Source: Calditrichia bacterium
GTDB taxonomy: Bacteria; Calditrichota; Calditrichia; RBG-13-44-9; J075
Assembly: GCA_028284445.1 (NCBI GenBank)
Contig: JANQRS010000067.1
Coordinates: 24,809 to 88,808, forward strand
DNA length: 64,000 nucleotides
Direction of reading: 5' to 3'
The translations under genes and the position numbers were made by a program. The notes beneath the pieces are model-generated. The model saw nothing but the letters and a program-made list of their open reading frames with translations, was not told the origin of the DNA and did not search any database. This document shows positions 8,801 to 16,743 of this stretch, in pieces (within the stretch, counting starts at the first letter, position 1; each line of letters starts with the position of its first letter).

Positions 8801-9256
8801 GCTGTACGAGTGATAAATCCGCTAAAGAGGGTATTGTCGAGACTTGACGATTTGGAAGCGAGTCTGAAGCGCGGCCAGGATGAAATCAAACAGAAGCAGA
8901 GAGAAAACCTTCAAAGCCTTTATAATTTTATGAACTCATCAATTGCAGATTTAGCAAAAGTTGGAATTCCTTCTGGTGAAGTGATGGTAATGATCGCAGA
9001 GTTGCAAGAAAATCAAGATGCTCAGACCAAGCGACAGGAGATCATTGACAGAAAAATTGTTGATGTAGAAGAAGCAATAGAATTCCTGGAACCTTGTTTT
9101 GATCAAATCTTCAAGGATAAGATGGATTCATTCGACACTGGGGGCCAGAAGGCCTTGAAGTGGGCCAAGAAAGTCCTCCTTGTCAATCTGTTTATGGATA
9201 TTGGCCTTGACCAATTAGATTTCTCCGTCATTCAGAATTGGATTAAGAAAGACTAA
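5813..9256 (+). CDS. Roco protein: leucine-rich repeats, Roc GTPase, COR domain, C-terminal coiled coil
   Basis: 1147 residues. About 20 LRRs of 23 residues occupy residues 25-490; repeats 2-14 are nearly identical and alternate between an LESLPAELFNLSELTSLSL type and an LTSLPIEIGNLDKLTSLSL type. The Roc domain follows with P-loop GQGGVGKT (about 539-546), a switch WDFGGQ (about 587) and a G5-like SAKTG. The G4 position reads GKID (about 644) instead of the usual NKxD. COR covers about 700-1000 and a coiled coil about 1003-1080. GGAGGAGGG lies just before the ATG. Bacterial Rocos of this layout (Chlorobium, Methanosarcina) are dimeric GTPases, best known as models of LRRK2. The host role is unknown. 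Neighbours (phage remnant, recombinase fragment) suggest transfer. Confidence 0.93.
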   Translation: MASKKGYKKALNRIEKARESNEEELHLVGLELESLPAELFNLSDLRSLSLDHNKLTSLPIEIGNLDKLTSLSLDHNKLTSLPIEIGNLDKLTSLSLNDNRLTPLPIEIGNLDRLTSLSLGGNQLESLPAELFNLSELTSLSLNNNELTSLPIEIGNLDKLTSLSLASNQLESLPAELFNLSELTSLSLNNNKLTSLPIKIGNLDKLTSLSLGGIQLESLPAELFNLSKLTSLSLNNNKLTSLPIEIGNLDRLTSLGLGGNQLESLPAELFNLDKLSSLSLDHNKLKSLPIEIGNLDKLTSLSLNNNRLTSLPIEIGNLDRLTSLSLGGNQLESLPAELFNLSELKSLYLNGNELTTLPAEIGKLDKLKTLHLSDNQLKTLPAEIGKLTRLTYFRVQNNRLDFFPAEIVRLSNMDIFYFGGNEFTSMPKEISKLTRLRMVGCSGSENLSIVPPEIGELSQLHYLGLRELPSLRNIPKEVFMLPLEPDFESRSSGIAIDQTPLESPPLEIAKQGREVILAYFDEIEKEGFVQLFEAKLLVVGQGGVGKTFLVNRLIHGDPERQQGSTLGIDIEPWEFEFKEIDFFKANVWDFGGQVIYHATHQFFLTKRSLYLFVWDGRTDADLVNFDYWLNTVRVLTGDSPVFVIQGKIDERKKSINQEYWEKMFPNIVEFHDVSAKTGDGISTLEEAIKREFEKLPHIGDRLPKRWMKIRKKIERVRRNYISYAEYKKICREFELNEQLGEWLSTYYHDLGVFLHFKDNPILKNTIFIKPEWATNAVYKVIDSVGVQENFGRFCFEDLSEVWDDPNEFPPDMHLELVELMKSFELCFELPTKNEYIIPELLRAKQPDKIDWNSKGALKFKYVYEFMPAGIITRFIVKAHNLIEEGFYWKDGVILKWENTRARVIKSKAREIEVEVVGASKKSLLGIIRNFIDEIHAPFTNLILRELLPCICEDCSNAKDPYFHEFHNLLKAQEKKRSSVDCQISWESVEIEAVFGNAVRVINPLKRVLSRLDDLEASLKRGQDEIKQKQRENLQSLYNFMNSSIADLAKVGIPSGEVMVMIAELQENQDAQTKRQEIIDRKIVDVEEAIEFLEPCFDQIFKDKMDSFDTGGQKALKWAKKVLLVNLFMDIGLDQLDFSVIQNWIKKD
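5944..6842 (+). repeat. Near-identical tandem coding repeats (69-bp unit, partly 138-bp alternation)
   Basis: Thirteen consecutive 69-bp LRR codon units share long identical stretches at the DNA level (for example the block around ctctgcctattgaaattgg recurs again and again), including synonymous positions. Protein selection alone would not conserve silent sites, so this indicates recent expansion or ongoing homogenisation by recombination or slippage. Units alternate between two versions over much of the array, so part of the growth was by 138-bp pairs. Confidence 0.9.
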
Positions 9257-9655
9257 TGCCTATTAACCAAACCCAAAAAAGTCCGCTCAGTTCGCCTTGT
9301 TGTCCGCGAGAACCGCGCAAAGAATCCCTTCTACCTGGAATACAAGCTCAACGAGAAGAATGCCGCTGGTCGATACAAGGTAGTTTGCGAAACCCTTGCC
9401 GGGTTCACTCGCGAAGAAGCTGAAGAGTATCTCGTTAGAAAGAAGGCGGAGATATTCTCTGGCAAATTCGGTTTCTCTCGCCCGGACGAGTCTTACACCC
9501 TATCAAAATTTGCGGCAGAGCTCTCCACTGAGATGGAGCTTGATTTGAGATCGAGCTCGCCGACCATATCTCCGGCGATCGCAAAGAATCGCCTCGACGC
9601 CCTGGCGATCTTCAAAAAGACAATCGGCGATACCCCTCTTGCTCGCGCGAGCTGA
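9257..9655 (+). pseudogene. N-terminal fragment of a tyrosine recombinase (phage-type integrase)
   Basis: Directly after the Roco TAA, in the same frame, about 130 codons read as an integrase N-terminal arm and core-binding region: KPKKVRSVRLVVRENRA, FYLEYKLNEKNAAGRYKVVC, FTREEAEEYLVRKKAEIF, and AKNRLDALAIFKKTIGDTPL. There is no plausible start codon, and the frame stops at TGA 9653 where sequence resembling a different gene begins. The catalytic domain (R...HxxR...Y) is missing. It is the remnant of an integrative element adjoining the Roco gene. The family call rests on the general pattern of N-terminal integrase domains, not on catalytic residues. Confidence 0.6.
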
Positions 9656-9726
9656 ACGAGTTTTTTCTTTAAATCGTCAATCTCAGCACGCTGCTCATCA
9701 AGTTCTTTGCGAAATTCTTCGGATAT
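9640..9726 (-). pseudogene. Truncated 5' end of a paralogue of the pentapeptide-repeat gene
   Basis: On the minus strand, codons from 9726 downwards read (I/M)SEEFRKELDEQRAEIDDLKKKL. This closely resembles the N-terminus of the neighbouring pentapeptide protein (MSEDLQKQFEEQVRKTKALD). The initiator is ATA instead of ATG and the frame runs straight into the integrase fragment, so the rest of the gene was lost when the two sequences were joined. Confidence 0.5.
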
Positions 9727-9787
9727 AGTTTTTCAGAGTGGTTTTGGTGTTGCCAATTTATGAGTATCCTTTAGCCGAAGTAGTTTT

Positions 9788-10933
9788 TTATCTGAGGCCA
9801 GGTGGGATGCTATCTAGCAAGGTCGGTTTTCTTTTCTTGATAATATTCAGCAATGAATCATTGATGCCTTCCGTTTTATACAACCAATAGGTTGAGAGTA
9901 ATTGTTCTATTGTTAGCCCCTCAGAATCACCGAGATCTGCATGGAAGAGGTTGGTACGCGAGAGATCGGTATTTAAAAGATCGGCACCACGGAGATTGAC
10001 ATTTCTGAGATCGGTAGTACTTAGATTGGCGAAATCGAGATTAGCATTACGAAGTTCGGCTTCATGGAAAAAGGCTTCTTGGAGTTTGGCATTGCGAAGA
10101 TCGGCATCACGGAGAGAAGCACCATCGAGCTTGGCATTACGGAGATCGGCACCACCGAGATCGGCAAGATAGAGATCGGCACCACCGAGATCGGCATTGC
10201 GGAGATTGGCACCACGTAAATCGACATTGCGGAGATTGGCACCACCGAGATCGGCACCACCGAGATTAGCACCAAGAAGTCGAGCACGATAGAAATTGGG
10301 ATTTGGCCACTTTGGAACAATCATTCCATCTGCAACCATGGCCTCTAGCAATTGTCCGCGCTCAGAACTGAGCGAATCATCACCAAAAGGCTCGAACGCC
10401 AGTGAAGCACGGTAAATCTGATGCGCCAAAAGGTTTGGGGGGGGCCATCGCCCCGCGGAATCTCGTTCAGCCGTTTTTGCTGCTGTCCCTATTTCTACCA
10501 AGAGTGTGTTGAGAATTTCAGCATTGGTTGAACGCTGTTGGTCGATCATTTGTGTCCGCATATAGTTATTTTGCTGAACCATATGGGTGTTTTGTTCCAC
10601 CAACTGCTGGGTCTGGCTCCAGGCAACGAAGAGCGTCCCGGCAGCAAGCAGGCCACCTAGCAGACTAACACCGCCAATTACAGCAGCACGGCGAAAATAC
10701 CATTTGCCGAAGAAACTGGCAGCGGCCTCAACAGATGCAAATTTCATATCCTGCGTGCCGTCCTTGGAGAAAGCCTGAAATAAATTGGTAATGATCCGCA
10801 CCAGGCGATGCTCTTGCTGTACGAGTTTTCTTTCAAGATGGGCAATTCTTACTCCTTGCTCGTCCAGCTTTGCGTCTAGCGCTTTAGTCTTCCTTACTTG
10901 CTCTTCAAATTGCTTCTGTAGGTCTTCGGACAT
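9788..10933 (-). CDS. Membrane-anchored pentapeptide-repeat protein
   Basis: 381 residues. An N-terminal coiled coil (about 3-50) precedes one transmembrane helix (about 83-105, AAVIGGVSLLGGLLAAGTLF), then a linker region. About 25 pentapeptide repeats of A(D/N)LxN type follow (about 220-345, for example GANLRNADLGGADL), which fold as a right-handed quadrilateral beta-helix. The last 35 residues are non-repetitive. Pentapeptide proteins can mimic DNA (Qnr, MfpA) or act as scaffolds; a membrane anchor with a coiled coil favours a scaffold or signalling role. It is divergent from the DUF2235 gene with about 190 bases between them. Confidence 0.85.
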   Translation of the reverse strand: MSEDLQKQFEEQVRKTKALDAKLDEQGVRIAHLERKLVQQEHRLVRIITNLFQAFSKDGTQDMKFASVEAAASFFGKWYFRRAAVIGGVSLLGGLLAAGTLFVAWSQTQQLVEQNTHMVQQNNYMRTQMIDQQRSTNAEILNTLLVEIGTAAKTAERDSAGRWPPPNLLAHQIYRASLAFEPFGDDSLSSERGQLLEAMVADGMIVPKWPNPNFYRARLLGANLGGADLGGANLRNVDLRGANLRNADLGGADLYLADLGGADLRNAKLDGASLRDADLRNAKLQEAFFHEAELRNANLDFANLSTTDLRNVNLRGADLLNTDLSRTNLFHADLGDSEGLTIEQLLSTYWLYKTEGINDSLLNIIKKRKPTLLDSIPPGLR

Positions 10934-11122
10934 GGTATTCTAGAGATGTTTTGAGACGTTGATTCCTGGCTTTAGGGTGTTCTAAAAATACACAAGGTGG
11001 GAGAGAATTGCAAAATGGGAGGTTTACATCCGTTCAGCTCTCTATGTGCGGTTATGTATTTTTTGATTTCTTGTTCATATATTTATATATTTTAGACTCA
11101 TGTGCGAGAGAAGGAGGCCGGA

Positions 11123-12928
11123 ATGATTCCTTTTAAGAAAATTGTGATTTGTTCGGACGGAACGGGGAATACAACAGTCAAAGGCCGTGGAACAAATGTA
11201 TTCAAAATATTTGAAGCCGTACAATTGCATTACAAGATTATGAAGCGCCAAATTCACGCTGTGGAGGGGGAGGAGCGCCCGTCAGACGAGACGGACGAGC
11301 ACACACAAGATGAAGCGGCTACTGAAGATACCCCTTTTCAAATTGCCTTTTACGATGATGGAGTTGGCACCGAACGTAATCTGTTGTCGAAGATAATGGG
11401 CAATGCCTTTGGATGGGGGTTAGCGAGAAATGTAAAGGATCTGTACCTTGCTTTGGTCAGGACCTACAATAGCGGTGATGAACTATATATGTTTGGATTC
11501 AGTCGTGGTGCCTATACAATCCATGTCCTTGCAGGTTTTATCTTTTTTTGTGGAATTATTGACAGAAACCAAAAAGAGCTTCAAACGGATCAGCAACTGC
11601 GAGATGCGGTCGATGCTGCCTACAAAGAATTTCGGAAAAAGAAAAAGCAAAAGATATTTAGCATGTTTTTGAAAGCTAAAACTGAGGAAGAGTTAAGTGA
11701 AGCATTTCAAATGTCCGAAACAGATACATTGAGAACATTAGCTCTCAAAAGTGAAAGACCACCAATTAAATTCATAGGCATTTGGGATTGTGTTGCAGCC
11801 CTCGGGTTCCCGTTGCGAATTATCGCAAATCCTTTGCATTATTACCTCAATCGTAATTATGGCGATGGTCTACTGTGGCCGAATGTAGAAAATGCGAAAC
11901 ACGCACTATCTATTGACGATCAACGATGGACATTTCATCCGATTCTTTGGGATGAAAGGCTACATGGAGGGTCAGATGAAGTGCGTGGCGTACAGCCAGG
12001 TGACAGGAGAGGTGAAAGGCAAGATAGAGAGCCCTTTGGTAAAGTTGAACAAGTTTGGTTTGCCGGGGTTCACAGCAATGTTGGTGGTGGATACCCAAAA
12101 CAAGGATTGTCGCAGGAAACACTAAGCTGGATCATGGAGACCGCAGAAGAGTTGGGGCTAAAGTTCTCAACAGAGGTTCGAGATCGACACATAAAGATGA
12201 TAAATCCGAACGACAAAATATATGATTCCAGAGCCGGGCTAGGAATTTTCTTTCGATATAAGGTCAGGAATATTAAAGATATCTGTGCAAAATCGAATGC
12301 CGAGCCTCTCATCCACTTTAGCGTCTTTAAACGGCTTCTCTATGGCACGGATGGATATGCGCCGATAAACTTGCCTTTTTCCTATGAGCATCGCGGTGGA
12401 GAAAGAGTCACTACGGGAGCATATCGGGATCGGGAAAGCTCTGGTTCGTCCCGAGATGGATCTTGGGATGGCCCGGATGATCGTCGAGGCCCATCTAAGC
12501 CTATATTATGGCCCAGTGATGATGCAAAAATCAGTTGGGCAATAAATGCAAAATTGGGCGTTCAATTCGTGACTAACATCTTCTTTTGGCCAGCTCTACT
12601 TTTCTGGATAACAGCATTACTTATTTTTGCTTTCCTTCAATTACTTGTCTTGATTCACGCTACTTTTGGAATGAAGATCCTCAATTTTGTGGATGCTATA
12701 GGAACTGAAGTTTTGGGCCTATTTACAAAGAGTTCAGGAATCCTTTTGGTTATTGGTACCGTTTATCTTTTGTTGAATATGTCGACCGCCTACTTTGCTG
12801 ACAAATTTATTAACAGCAGAGCTTCTGCATTTTGGATAGCCAAAAGAAAGTCTGCTGAAAAGCACTTTGAGGAGGTTCCATATTTCGATACGCGGCAATT
12901 TCAAGACTGGGCTAACAATTCTAGATGA
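11123..12928 (+). CDS. DUF2235 alpha/beta-hydrolase (Tle1-like lipase fold) with C-terminal membrane helices
   Basis: 601 residues from ATG 11123, chosen because AAGGAGG ends five bases upstream; a GTG at 11102 lies before that site. The start has the family's VICSDGTGNT. The nucleophile elbow GFSRGAY is near residue 126, followed by FIGIWDCVAALG with a candidate acidic residue and AGVHSNVGGGYP, which holds the His region. Two hydrophobic helices near 485-520 and 540-565 anchor the C-terminus. DUF2235 includes T6SS phospholipase effectors (Tle1) and many chromosomal membrane proteins of unknown function. No VgrG, PAAR or immunity gene is adjacent, so an effector role is not supported here. 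Confidence 0.88.
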   Translation: MIPFKKIVICSDGTGNTTVKGRGTNVFKIFEAVQLHYKIMKRQIHAVEGEERPSDETDEHTQDEAATEDTPFQIAFYDDGVGTERNLLSKIMGNAFGWGLARNVKDLYLALVRTYNSGDELYMFGFSRGAYTIHVLAGFIFFCGIIDRNQKELQTDQQLRDAVDAAYKEFRKKKKQKIFSMFLKAKTEEELSEAFQMSETDTLRTLALKSERPPIKFIGIWDCVAALGFPLRIIANPLHYYLNRNYGDGLLWPNVENAKHALSIDDQRWTFHPILWDERLHGGSDEVRGVQPGDRRGERQDREPFGKVEQVWFAGVHSNVGGGYPKQGLSQETLSWIMETAEELGLKFSTEVRDRHIKMINPNDKIYDSRAGLGIFFRYKVRNIKDICAKSNAEPLIHFSVFKRLLYGTDGYAPINLPFSYEHRGGERVTTGAYRDRESSGSSRDGSWDGPDDRRGPSKPILWPSDDAKISWAINAKLGVQFVTNIFFWPALLFWITALLIFAFLQLLVLIHATFGMKILNFVDAIGTEVLGLFTKSSGILLVIGTVYLLLNMSTAYFADKFINSRASAFWIAKRKSAEKHFEEVPYFDTRQFQDWANNSR

Positions 12929-13223
12929 TTTGGGGTCGCACCCCCTCAGCCCTAGCCGGCCGGGGTACTCGTGCCGGCCATTCATCTAGTTTACAATCCC
13001 TATCCGCCCCGACATGCGACGGCAATGTTTCCCATCGAAACGGAATCATCACCTCCCTACAAAACGTAGTTGCGGGCACAGCTGTGTGCAGATCACAGTA
13101 CATGCATTGTTGTTATGGCTGCATCATTTTCAATATACATTTAGAGCTTGGATAAAAGTTTGGAGGTTGGTTGGTCTCGTATAGAATTCAGCACAGTTTT
13201 GGTATTCCAATGCGTCATTTAGC
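12929..13223. other. Intergenic stretch without a convincing gene
   Basis: It contains an imperfect GC-rich hairpin (GGCCGG at 12958-12963, CCGGCC at 12974-12979) just after the DUF2235 stop, which may help termination although no T-run follows. A 76-codon plus frame here (12925-13155) has no ribosome binding site and no protein-like composition. I see nothing else. Confidence 0.4.
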
Positions 13224-13256
13224 ACCCGGCGCGACACTTCCGCCGGGCGTTTTTTG
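13224..13256 (+). terminator. Rho-independent terminator
   Basis: CACCCGGCG and CGCCGGGCG pair around a short loop and are followed by TTTTTTG. It lies between the DUF2235 gene and the small two-helix membrane protein. Confidence 0.75.
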
Positions 13257-13312
13257 TTGCTCTATTGCAAAACAAGTGGCGACGCGGTAGCTTCTGGAAA
13301 AAGGAGCTGCCT

Positions 13313-13477
13313 GTGGACCTTTATCTAAATTTAGCTGCGCTTTGTCTGGTTGTTGTTCTGATCTTGTATATCGTTGGCATTGAGGATGAAAAACAACGCC
13401 GGGTTGTTAATCAAATGGTTATGCTTATTGCCGGGGTGCTGGCGCTGATATTTGCCGGCCTGTCATTCTTTTTGTAG
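13313..13477 (+). CDS. Small membrane protein with two helices
   Basis: 54 residues from GTG 13313, supported by AAGGAG six bases upstream; the frame is open further upstream but without a site. Two transmembrane helices (about 5-22 and 34-53) are separated by a charged turn (EDEKQRR). It is flanked on both sides by similar GC-rich terminators, so it is transcribed alone from a promoter very close to its start. Unknown function; small YtpI- or holin-like proteins have similar topology but no specific match is claimed. Confidence 0.6.
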   Translation: MDLYLNLAALCLVVVLILYIVGIEDEKQRRVVNQMVMLIAGVLALIFAGLSFFL

Positions 13478-13487
13478 AGAAATACAG

Positions 13488-13513
13488 ACGCCCGGCCCCT
13501 TCCTGCCGGGCGT
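13488..13513 (+). terminator. Hairpin terminator after the small membrane protein
   Basis: ACGCCCGGC (13488-13496) and GCCGGGCGT (13505-13513) form a perfect 9-bp stem with an 8-base loop, followed by TCTTCGT. The stem sequence resembles the preceding terminator at 13224. Confidence 0.75.
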
Positions 13514-13684
13514 TCTTCGTATTGCCCATTTCCCCTTTCTTGCTTCATTACTGCCTTCAATTATCTAGTCCCAGCTTATATCGTCTTTGAAAGACTTGAA
13601 AATTGTATTAACATGCAGCGCGTCAAAGGGACGTTGAACGCACTTTCAAATAATCACTCATCCACAACCTTTCAGGGAGAATTC

Positions 13685-15376
13685 ATGCATCGTTTATCAA
13701 TGAGAATGGTCATGTGCATTTGCCTGTTCATCGGGCTTGGCCTTTCAAGTGCTGCATATACACAACCGACGCCGCTGCGAGGCGATGTCGAGGTGCGTCA
13801 GGTTTTGACGTTAAATTCCAATGCCCTCAGAATTCGCCAGGATCCGGCGTCCGGCAATCTTTATGTGCTCGAACGAGACGGCGACGTCAAGCGCGTTAAT
13901 TTGAATCCAAGCGGTACCTCAACGCTGACGACAATTCATACCAGCGCCGATCATGGTATTGGTGAGCCGCTGGGTATGGCTTTTGCAGATGATGGGACCT
14001 TGTTCCTGGTGGGGATTAGTGTGAACGGCCAATTGGGGACCGGGACTATTGCCAGGGGAGTGCCTGATTCCGCCGGCAGTGAGAATCGCACCTGGTCAAT
14101 CCTCGCTGAAACCGTCGAGTACCTCTTCGGATTTACCTACAATCATAAAATGAGTGGCATCGTGGTTGATCCCTCAGGTGATTACATTTACGTTAACAGC
14201 GGCTCGCGCACCGATCATGGTGAAGTCAGAGAAGGGGAGCGCGAAGTTGGACTGACCTCCATTATTCTCAAGCTGCCTACCGCTGGCGAGAATATTTTGC
14301 TACAAGATGATCGCGCATGGTTGCGAAGCAATGGCTATCTGATGGCCGAAGGGATACGAAATACGTTCGATCTGGATTTTGCCGGTAATGGCGACCTCTT
14401 TGGTGTTGAAAATTCCGGCGATCGCGATGACCCGGAGGAAATGAACTGGATTCGCGAAGGCCATCACTACGGATTTCCCTGGCGTATGGGCGGCAACGAT
14501 ACGCCGCAGCAATTTCAACCCTATGATCCAACGGCTGATCCGTTGCTCAGTCCCAGTGCTTGGGGTGGCGGCAATCTCTATGTGACATTTTCAAACGACC
14601 CGGACTATCCGGCGGTGCCGGACAGTATTACCTTAACCGAACCGGTGCAGAACACCGGCCCGGATGCTGACAAATTTCGCGATCCGGTTACCGGCAGCGT
14701 GATGGATGCCAGTGATGAAGGCGTCAGTATGGGAACCTTCACCACGCATCGTTCGCCCAACGGCATTGTGTTCGATGAAGATTCACTACTGCTTAATGAA
14801 TTGGCTGGTGGCGCCTTTGTTATCAGCCTGAACAATGGGTCACTGCTTACTGCGCTTGGTGACAATGGCAATGATCTCCTGCATGTTGATTTGCAGAAGG
14901 CAGGCGATTCGAGCTATACTTCACAGGTAACCCGAATTGTCTCTGATTTCACCACCCCGCTGGGTATCGAGCTGGTTGATGATAAGCTCTACGTCCTCGA
15001 AACCGGCCAGTGGGGCGGCAATGGTTCGCCGGATCTCTGGGAAGTAACCCTGCCGCTGCAAAATCCGGTGGGCATCGAAGATGTGCCGGGCGCAGCGCAG
15101 ACATTCACCCTGGCGCAGAATTATCCCAATCCATTTAATCCCTCAACGACCATTGAATTTGTCATGAATAAGGTCGCTGAAGCGAATTTAGACATCTATA
15201 ACATTCGTGGACAAAAAATTCGCACGTTGGTGAGCGAAACGGTCGCTGCTGGTCGTCATTTAATTGAATGGAATGGAAAAGACGATTCCGGGAGAGATGT
15301 AAAATCTGGTATTTACTTTTACCGACTGCGCAGTGAGTCAAATACAAAGAGCATGAAGATGTTTCTTACCCGCTAG
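13685..15376 (+). CDS. Secreted PQQ-type glucose/sorbosone dehydrogenase-like propeller with T9SS sorting domain
   Basis: 563 residues from ATG 13685 (AGGGAGA four bases upstream); an in-frame ATG at 13613 would add 24 residues before the signal peptide. A signal peptide ends near TQP (about residue 28). The body is a six-bladed propeller of the GSDH family: EGIRNTFDLDFAGNGDLFGVEN and EEMNWIREGHHYGFPWR match the conserved substrate/PQQ-site blocks of soluble sugar dehydrogenases. The last 85 residues are a type A T9SS sorting domain (NYPNPFNPSTTIEF ... SGIYFYRLRSES). It would be exported across the outer membrane and attached or released. Cofactor and substrate are unproven. Confidence 0.85.
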   Translation: MHRLSMRMVMCICLFIGLGLSSAAYTQPTPLRGDVEVRQVLTLNSNALRIRQDPASGNLYVLERDGDVKRVNLNPSGTSTLTTIHTSADHGIGEPLGMAFADDGTLFLVGISVNGQLGTGTIARGVPDSAGSENRTWSILAETVEYLFGFTYNHKMSGIVVDPSGDYIYVNSGSRTDHGEVREGEREVGLTSIILKLPTAGENILLQDDRAWLRSNGYLMAEGIRNTFDLDFAGNGDLFGVENSGDRDDPEEMNWIREGHHYGFPWRMGGNDTPQQFQPYDPTADPLLSPSAWGGGNLYVTFSNDPDYPAVPDSITLTEPVQNTGPDADKFRDPVTGSVMDASDEGVSMGTFTTHRSPNGIVFDEDSLLLNELAGGAFVISLNNGSLLTALGDNGNDLLHVDLQKAGDSSYTSQVTRIVSDFTTPLGIELVDDKLYVLETGQWGGNGSPDLWEVTLPLQNPVGIEDVPGAAQTFTLAQNYPNPFNPSTTIEFVMNKVAEANLDIYNIRGQKIRTLVSETVAAGRHLIEWNGKDDSGRDVKSGIYFYRLRSESNTKSMKMFLTR

Positions 15377-15401
15377 CTTTTTAGCAGAAAGTTTGCTTCC
15401 T

Positions 15402-15437
15402 CAACCGCCGGGCACATGGCCCGGTGGTTGTATTTTT
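15402..15437 (+). terminator. Rho-independent terminator
   Basis: CAACCGCCGGGC (15402-15413) pairs with GCCCGGTGGTTG (15419-15430) with one G-T pair, followed by TATTTTT. It ends the sugar-dehydrogenase-like gene. Confidence 0.85.
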
Positions 15438-15584
15438 GTGAATACAAATTCTTTGGTTTACAAAAATCTCATCACCTAATAAGACCTCCCTGAACTTCCT
15501 GACTCTATATTAATTGAGAGGGTTCACGCCCTATCGTTCGGATAATTTACTTCCGTTTAATATCTCATTGTTTAGGAGGACAAC

Positions 15585-16610
15585 GTGAAATGGAAACATT
15601 TGGGAGCAACGTGCATATTACTGGTGATCGCGATTATCACATTGGCTGTTACTCAGTGCGACAATGGCAATACTGAGACTTCTTCTGAAGACATTCACGA
15701 AAAATTGGATATAGCGACAATTTTGACCTGCGCAAAACTCTCACAGGCGGCCTATGATAAGCCCGGAAAAACAGGACATGAAGCAAGAAGACAGCAGTTG
15801 GTGCAAACAGGATACGATGTTGTCATTTTCGAGAGCCTGCCAATCACTTTTAGCTTTTCCATAGGTGGAGGGATTCCGCTTTCTACCAATAAGGGACTTT
15901 TATTAGTGCGTGGCGAAACGCCAGACGGGAGAAAGCAGCAATTCATCTCCATTGAAGGCACAAACGGGATTAACGAATGGGCGGCCGATGTGGATTATCC
16001 CGAAAAGGTCCTCCATGACGAATTAGAAATCAGCATTCATCGGCAATTTGCTGCCTTTGCTGATAGGGTGTATGATCGTATCAAGGACCAATTGCATCCA
16101 GATTACGAAACGTATGTGACCGGACATTCGCTAGGTGGCGCAATTGCGGCCGTGGTGGGCATGCTGATACAACATAACAGCGATTCAACTGTCAACTTGA
16201 AAAAGGTCTACACCTTCGGACAACCCAAGTTAACGAACTCTCTCAAGAACAACCTGGACGATAGCGGCGTTTGGATCATGCGCGAGTTTCCGCTTCTGCG
16301 AGTTGTTAATTCTGGAGATCCGGTGCCAACGCTACCCCCGTATTCATTTGAAAAGCGCTGGGTTTTTGGTACCGGTTACTATGCTCACTTTGGTGATGCG
16401 CTGATATTTGACGAGAATGACATAAAATTTCAAGCCTTTTTGAATAATGATGGTGATATTCATGAAGATGCAATAGAGCGCAGCTCCGCATCCGGCATCA
16501 CTCTAACATTCACGCAAGCAATAGCTGAAATTCTTGACAAGGTTAAGAATGACACTACCCAGCATGGTATGGAATTGTATATAAAGAACCTCGAATCTCT
16601 ACAAAATTGA
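15585..16610 (+). CDS. Class 3 lipase (alpha/beta hydrolase), exported
   Basis: 341 residues from GTG 15585 with AGGAGG five bases upstream. The N-terminal helix (about 5-23) ends in a Cys (TQC, residue 25) that may be lipidated, although the lipobox is not typical. The nucleophile motif GHSLGGA is at about 181-187 and is preceded by the family pattern FISIEGTN. Candidate acid and base residues are in NSGDPVPTLPP (about 245) and YYAHFGD (about 266). It probably hydrolyses acylglycerols or other esters at the envelope. It starts 209 bases after the preceding gene and has its own leader. Confidence 0.88.
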   Translation: MKWKHLGATCILLVIAIITLAVTQCDNGNTETSSEDIHEKLDIATILTCAKLSQAAYDKPGKTGHEARRQQLVQTGYDVVIFESLPITFSFSIGGGIPLSTNKGLLLVRGETPDGRKQQFISIEGTNGINEWAADVDYPEKVLHDELEISIHRQFAAFADRVYDRIKDQLHPDYETYVTGHSLGGAIAAVVGMLIQHNSDSTVNLKKVYTFGQPKLTNSLKNNLDDSGVWIMREFPLLRVVNSGDPVPTLPPYSFEKRWVFGTGYYAHFGDALIFDENDIKFQAFLNNDGDIHEDAIERSSASGITLTFTQAIAEILDKVKNDTTQHGMELYIKNLESLQN

Positions 16611-16743
16611 TCCAGCTAAGCCGTGCTAAGACTGAGAATTCTGTCAAATGCGCATCTGTGTAGTTGCGTAGCGCAACATATCTTCTTCTTGAGTGTCGAA
16701 TAGATACGAGCAGGCAACAATTACGACACATGTGAGGAAGCTG

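Noticed and set aside
9951..10320. Frames with repetitive sequence opposite or within the pentapeptide gene
   Set aside because: Periodic shadows of the pentapeptide codons on other frames.
11123..12928. DUF2235 protein as a T6SS Tle1 effector
   Set aside because: No VgrG, PAAR, adaptor or immunity gene is adjacent and the protein has C-terminal membrane helices.
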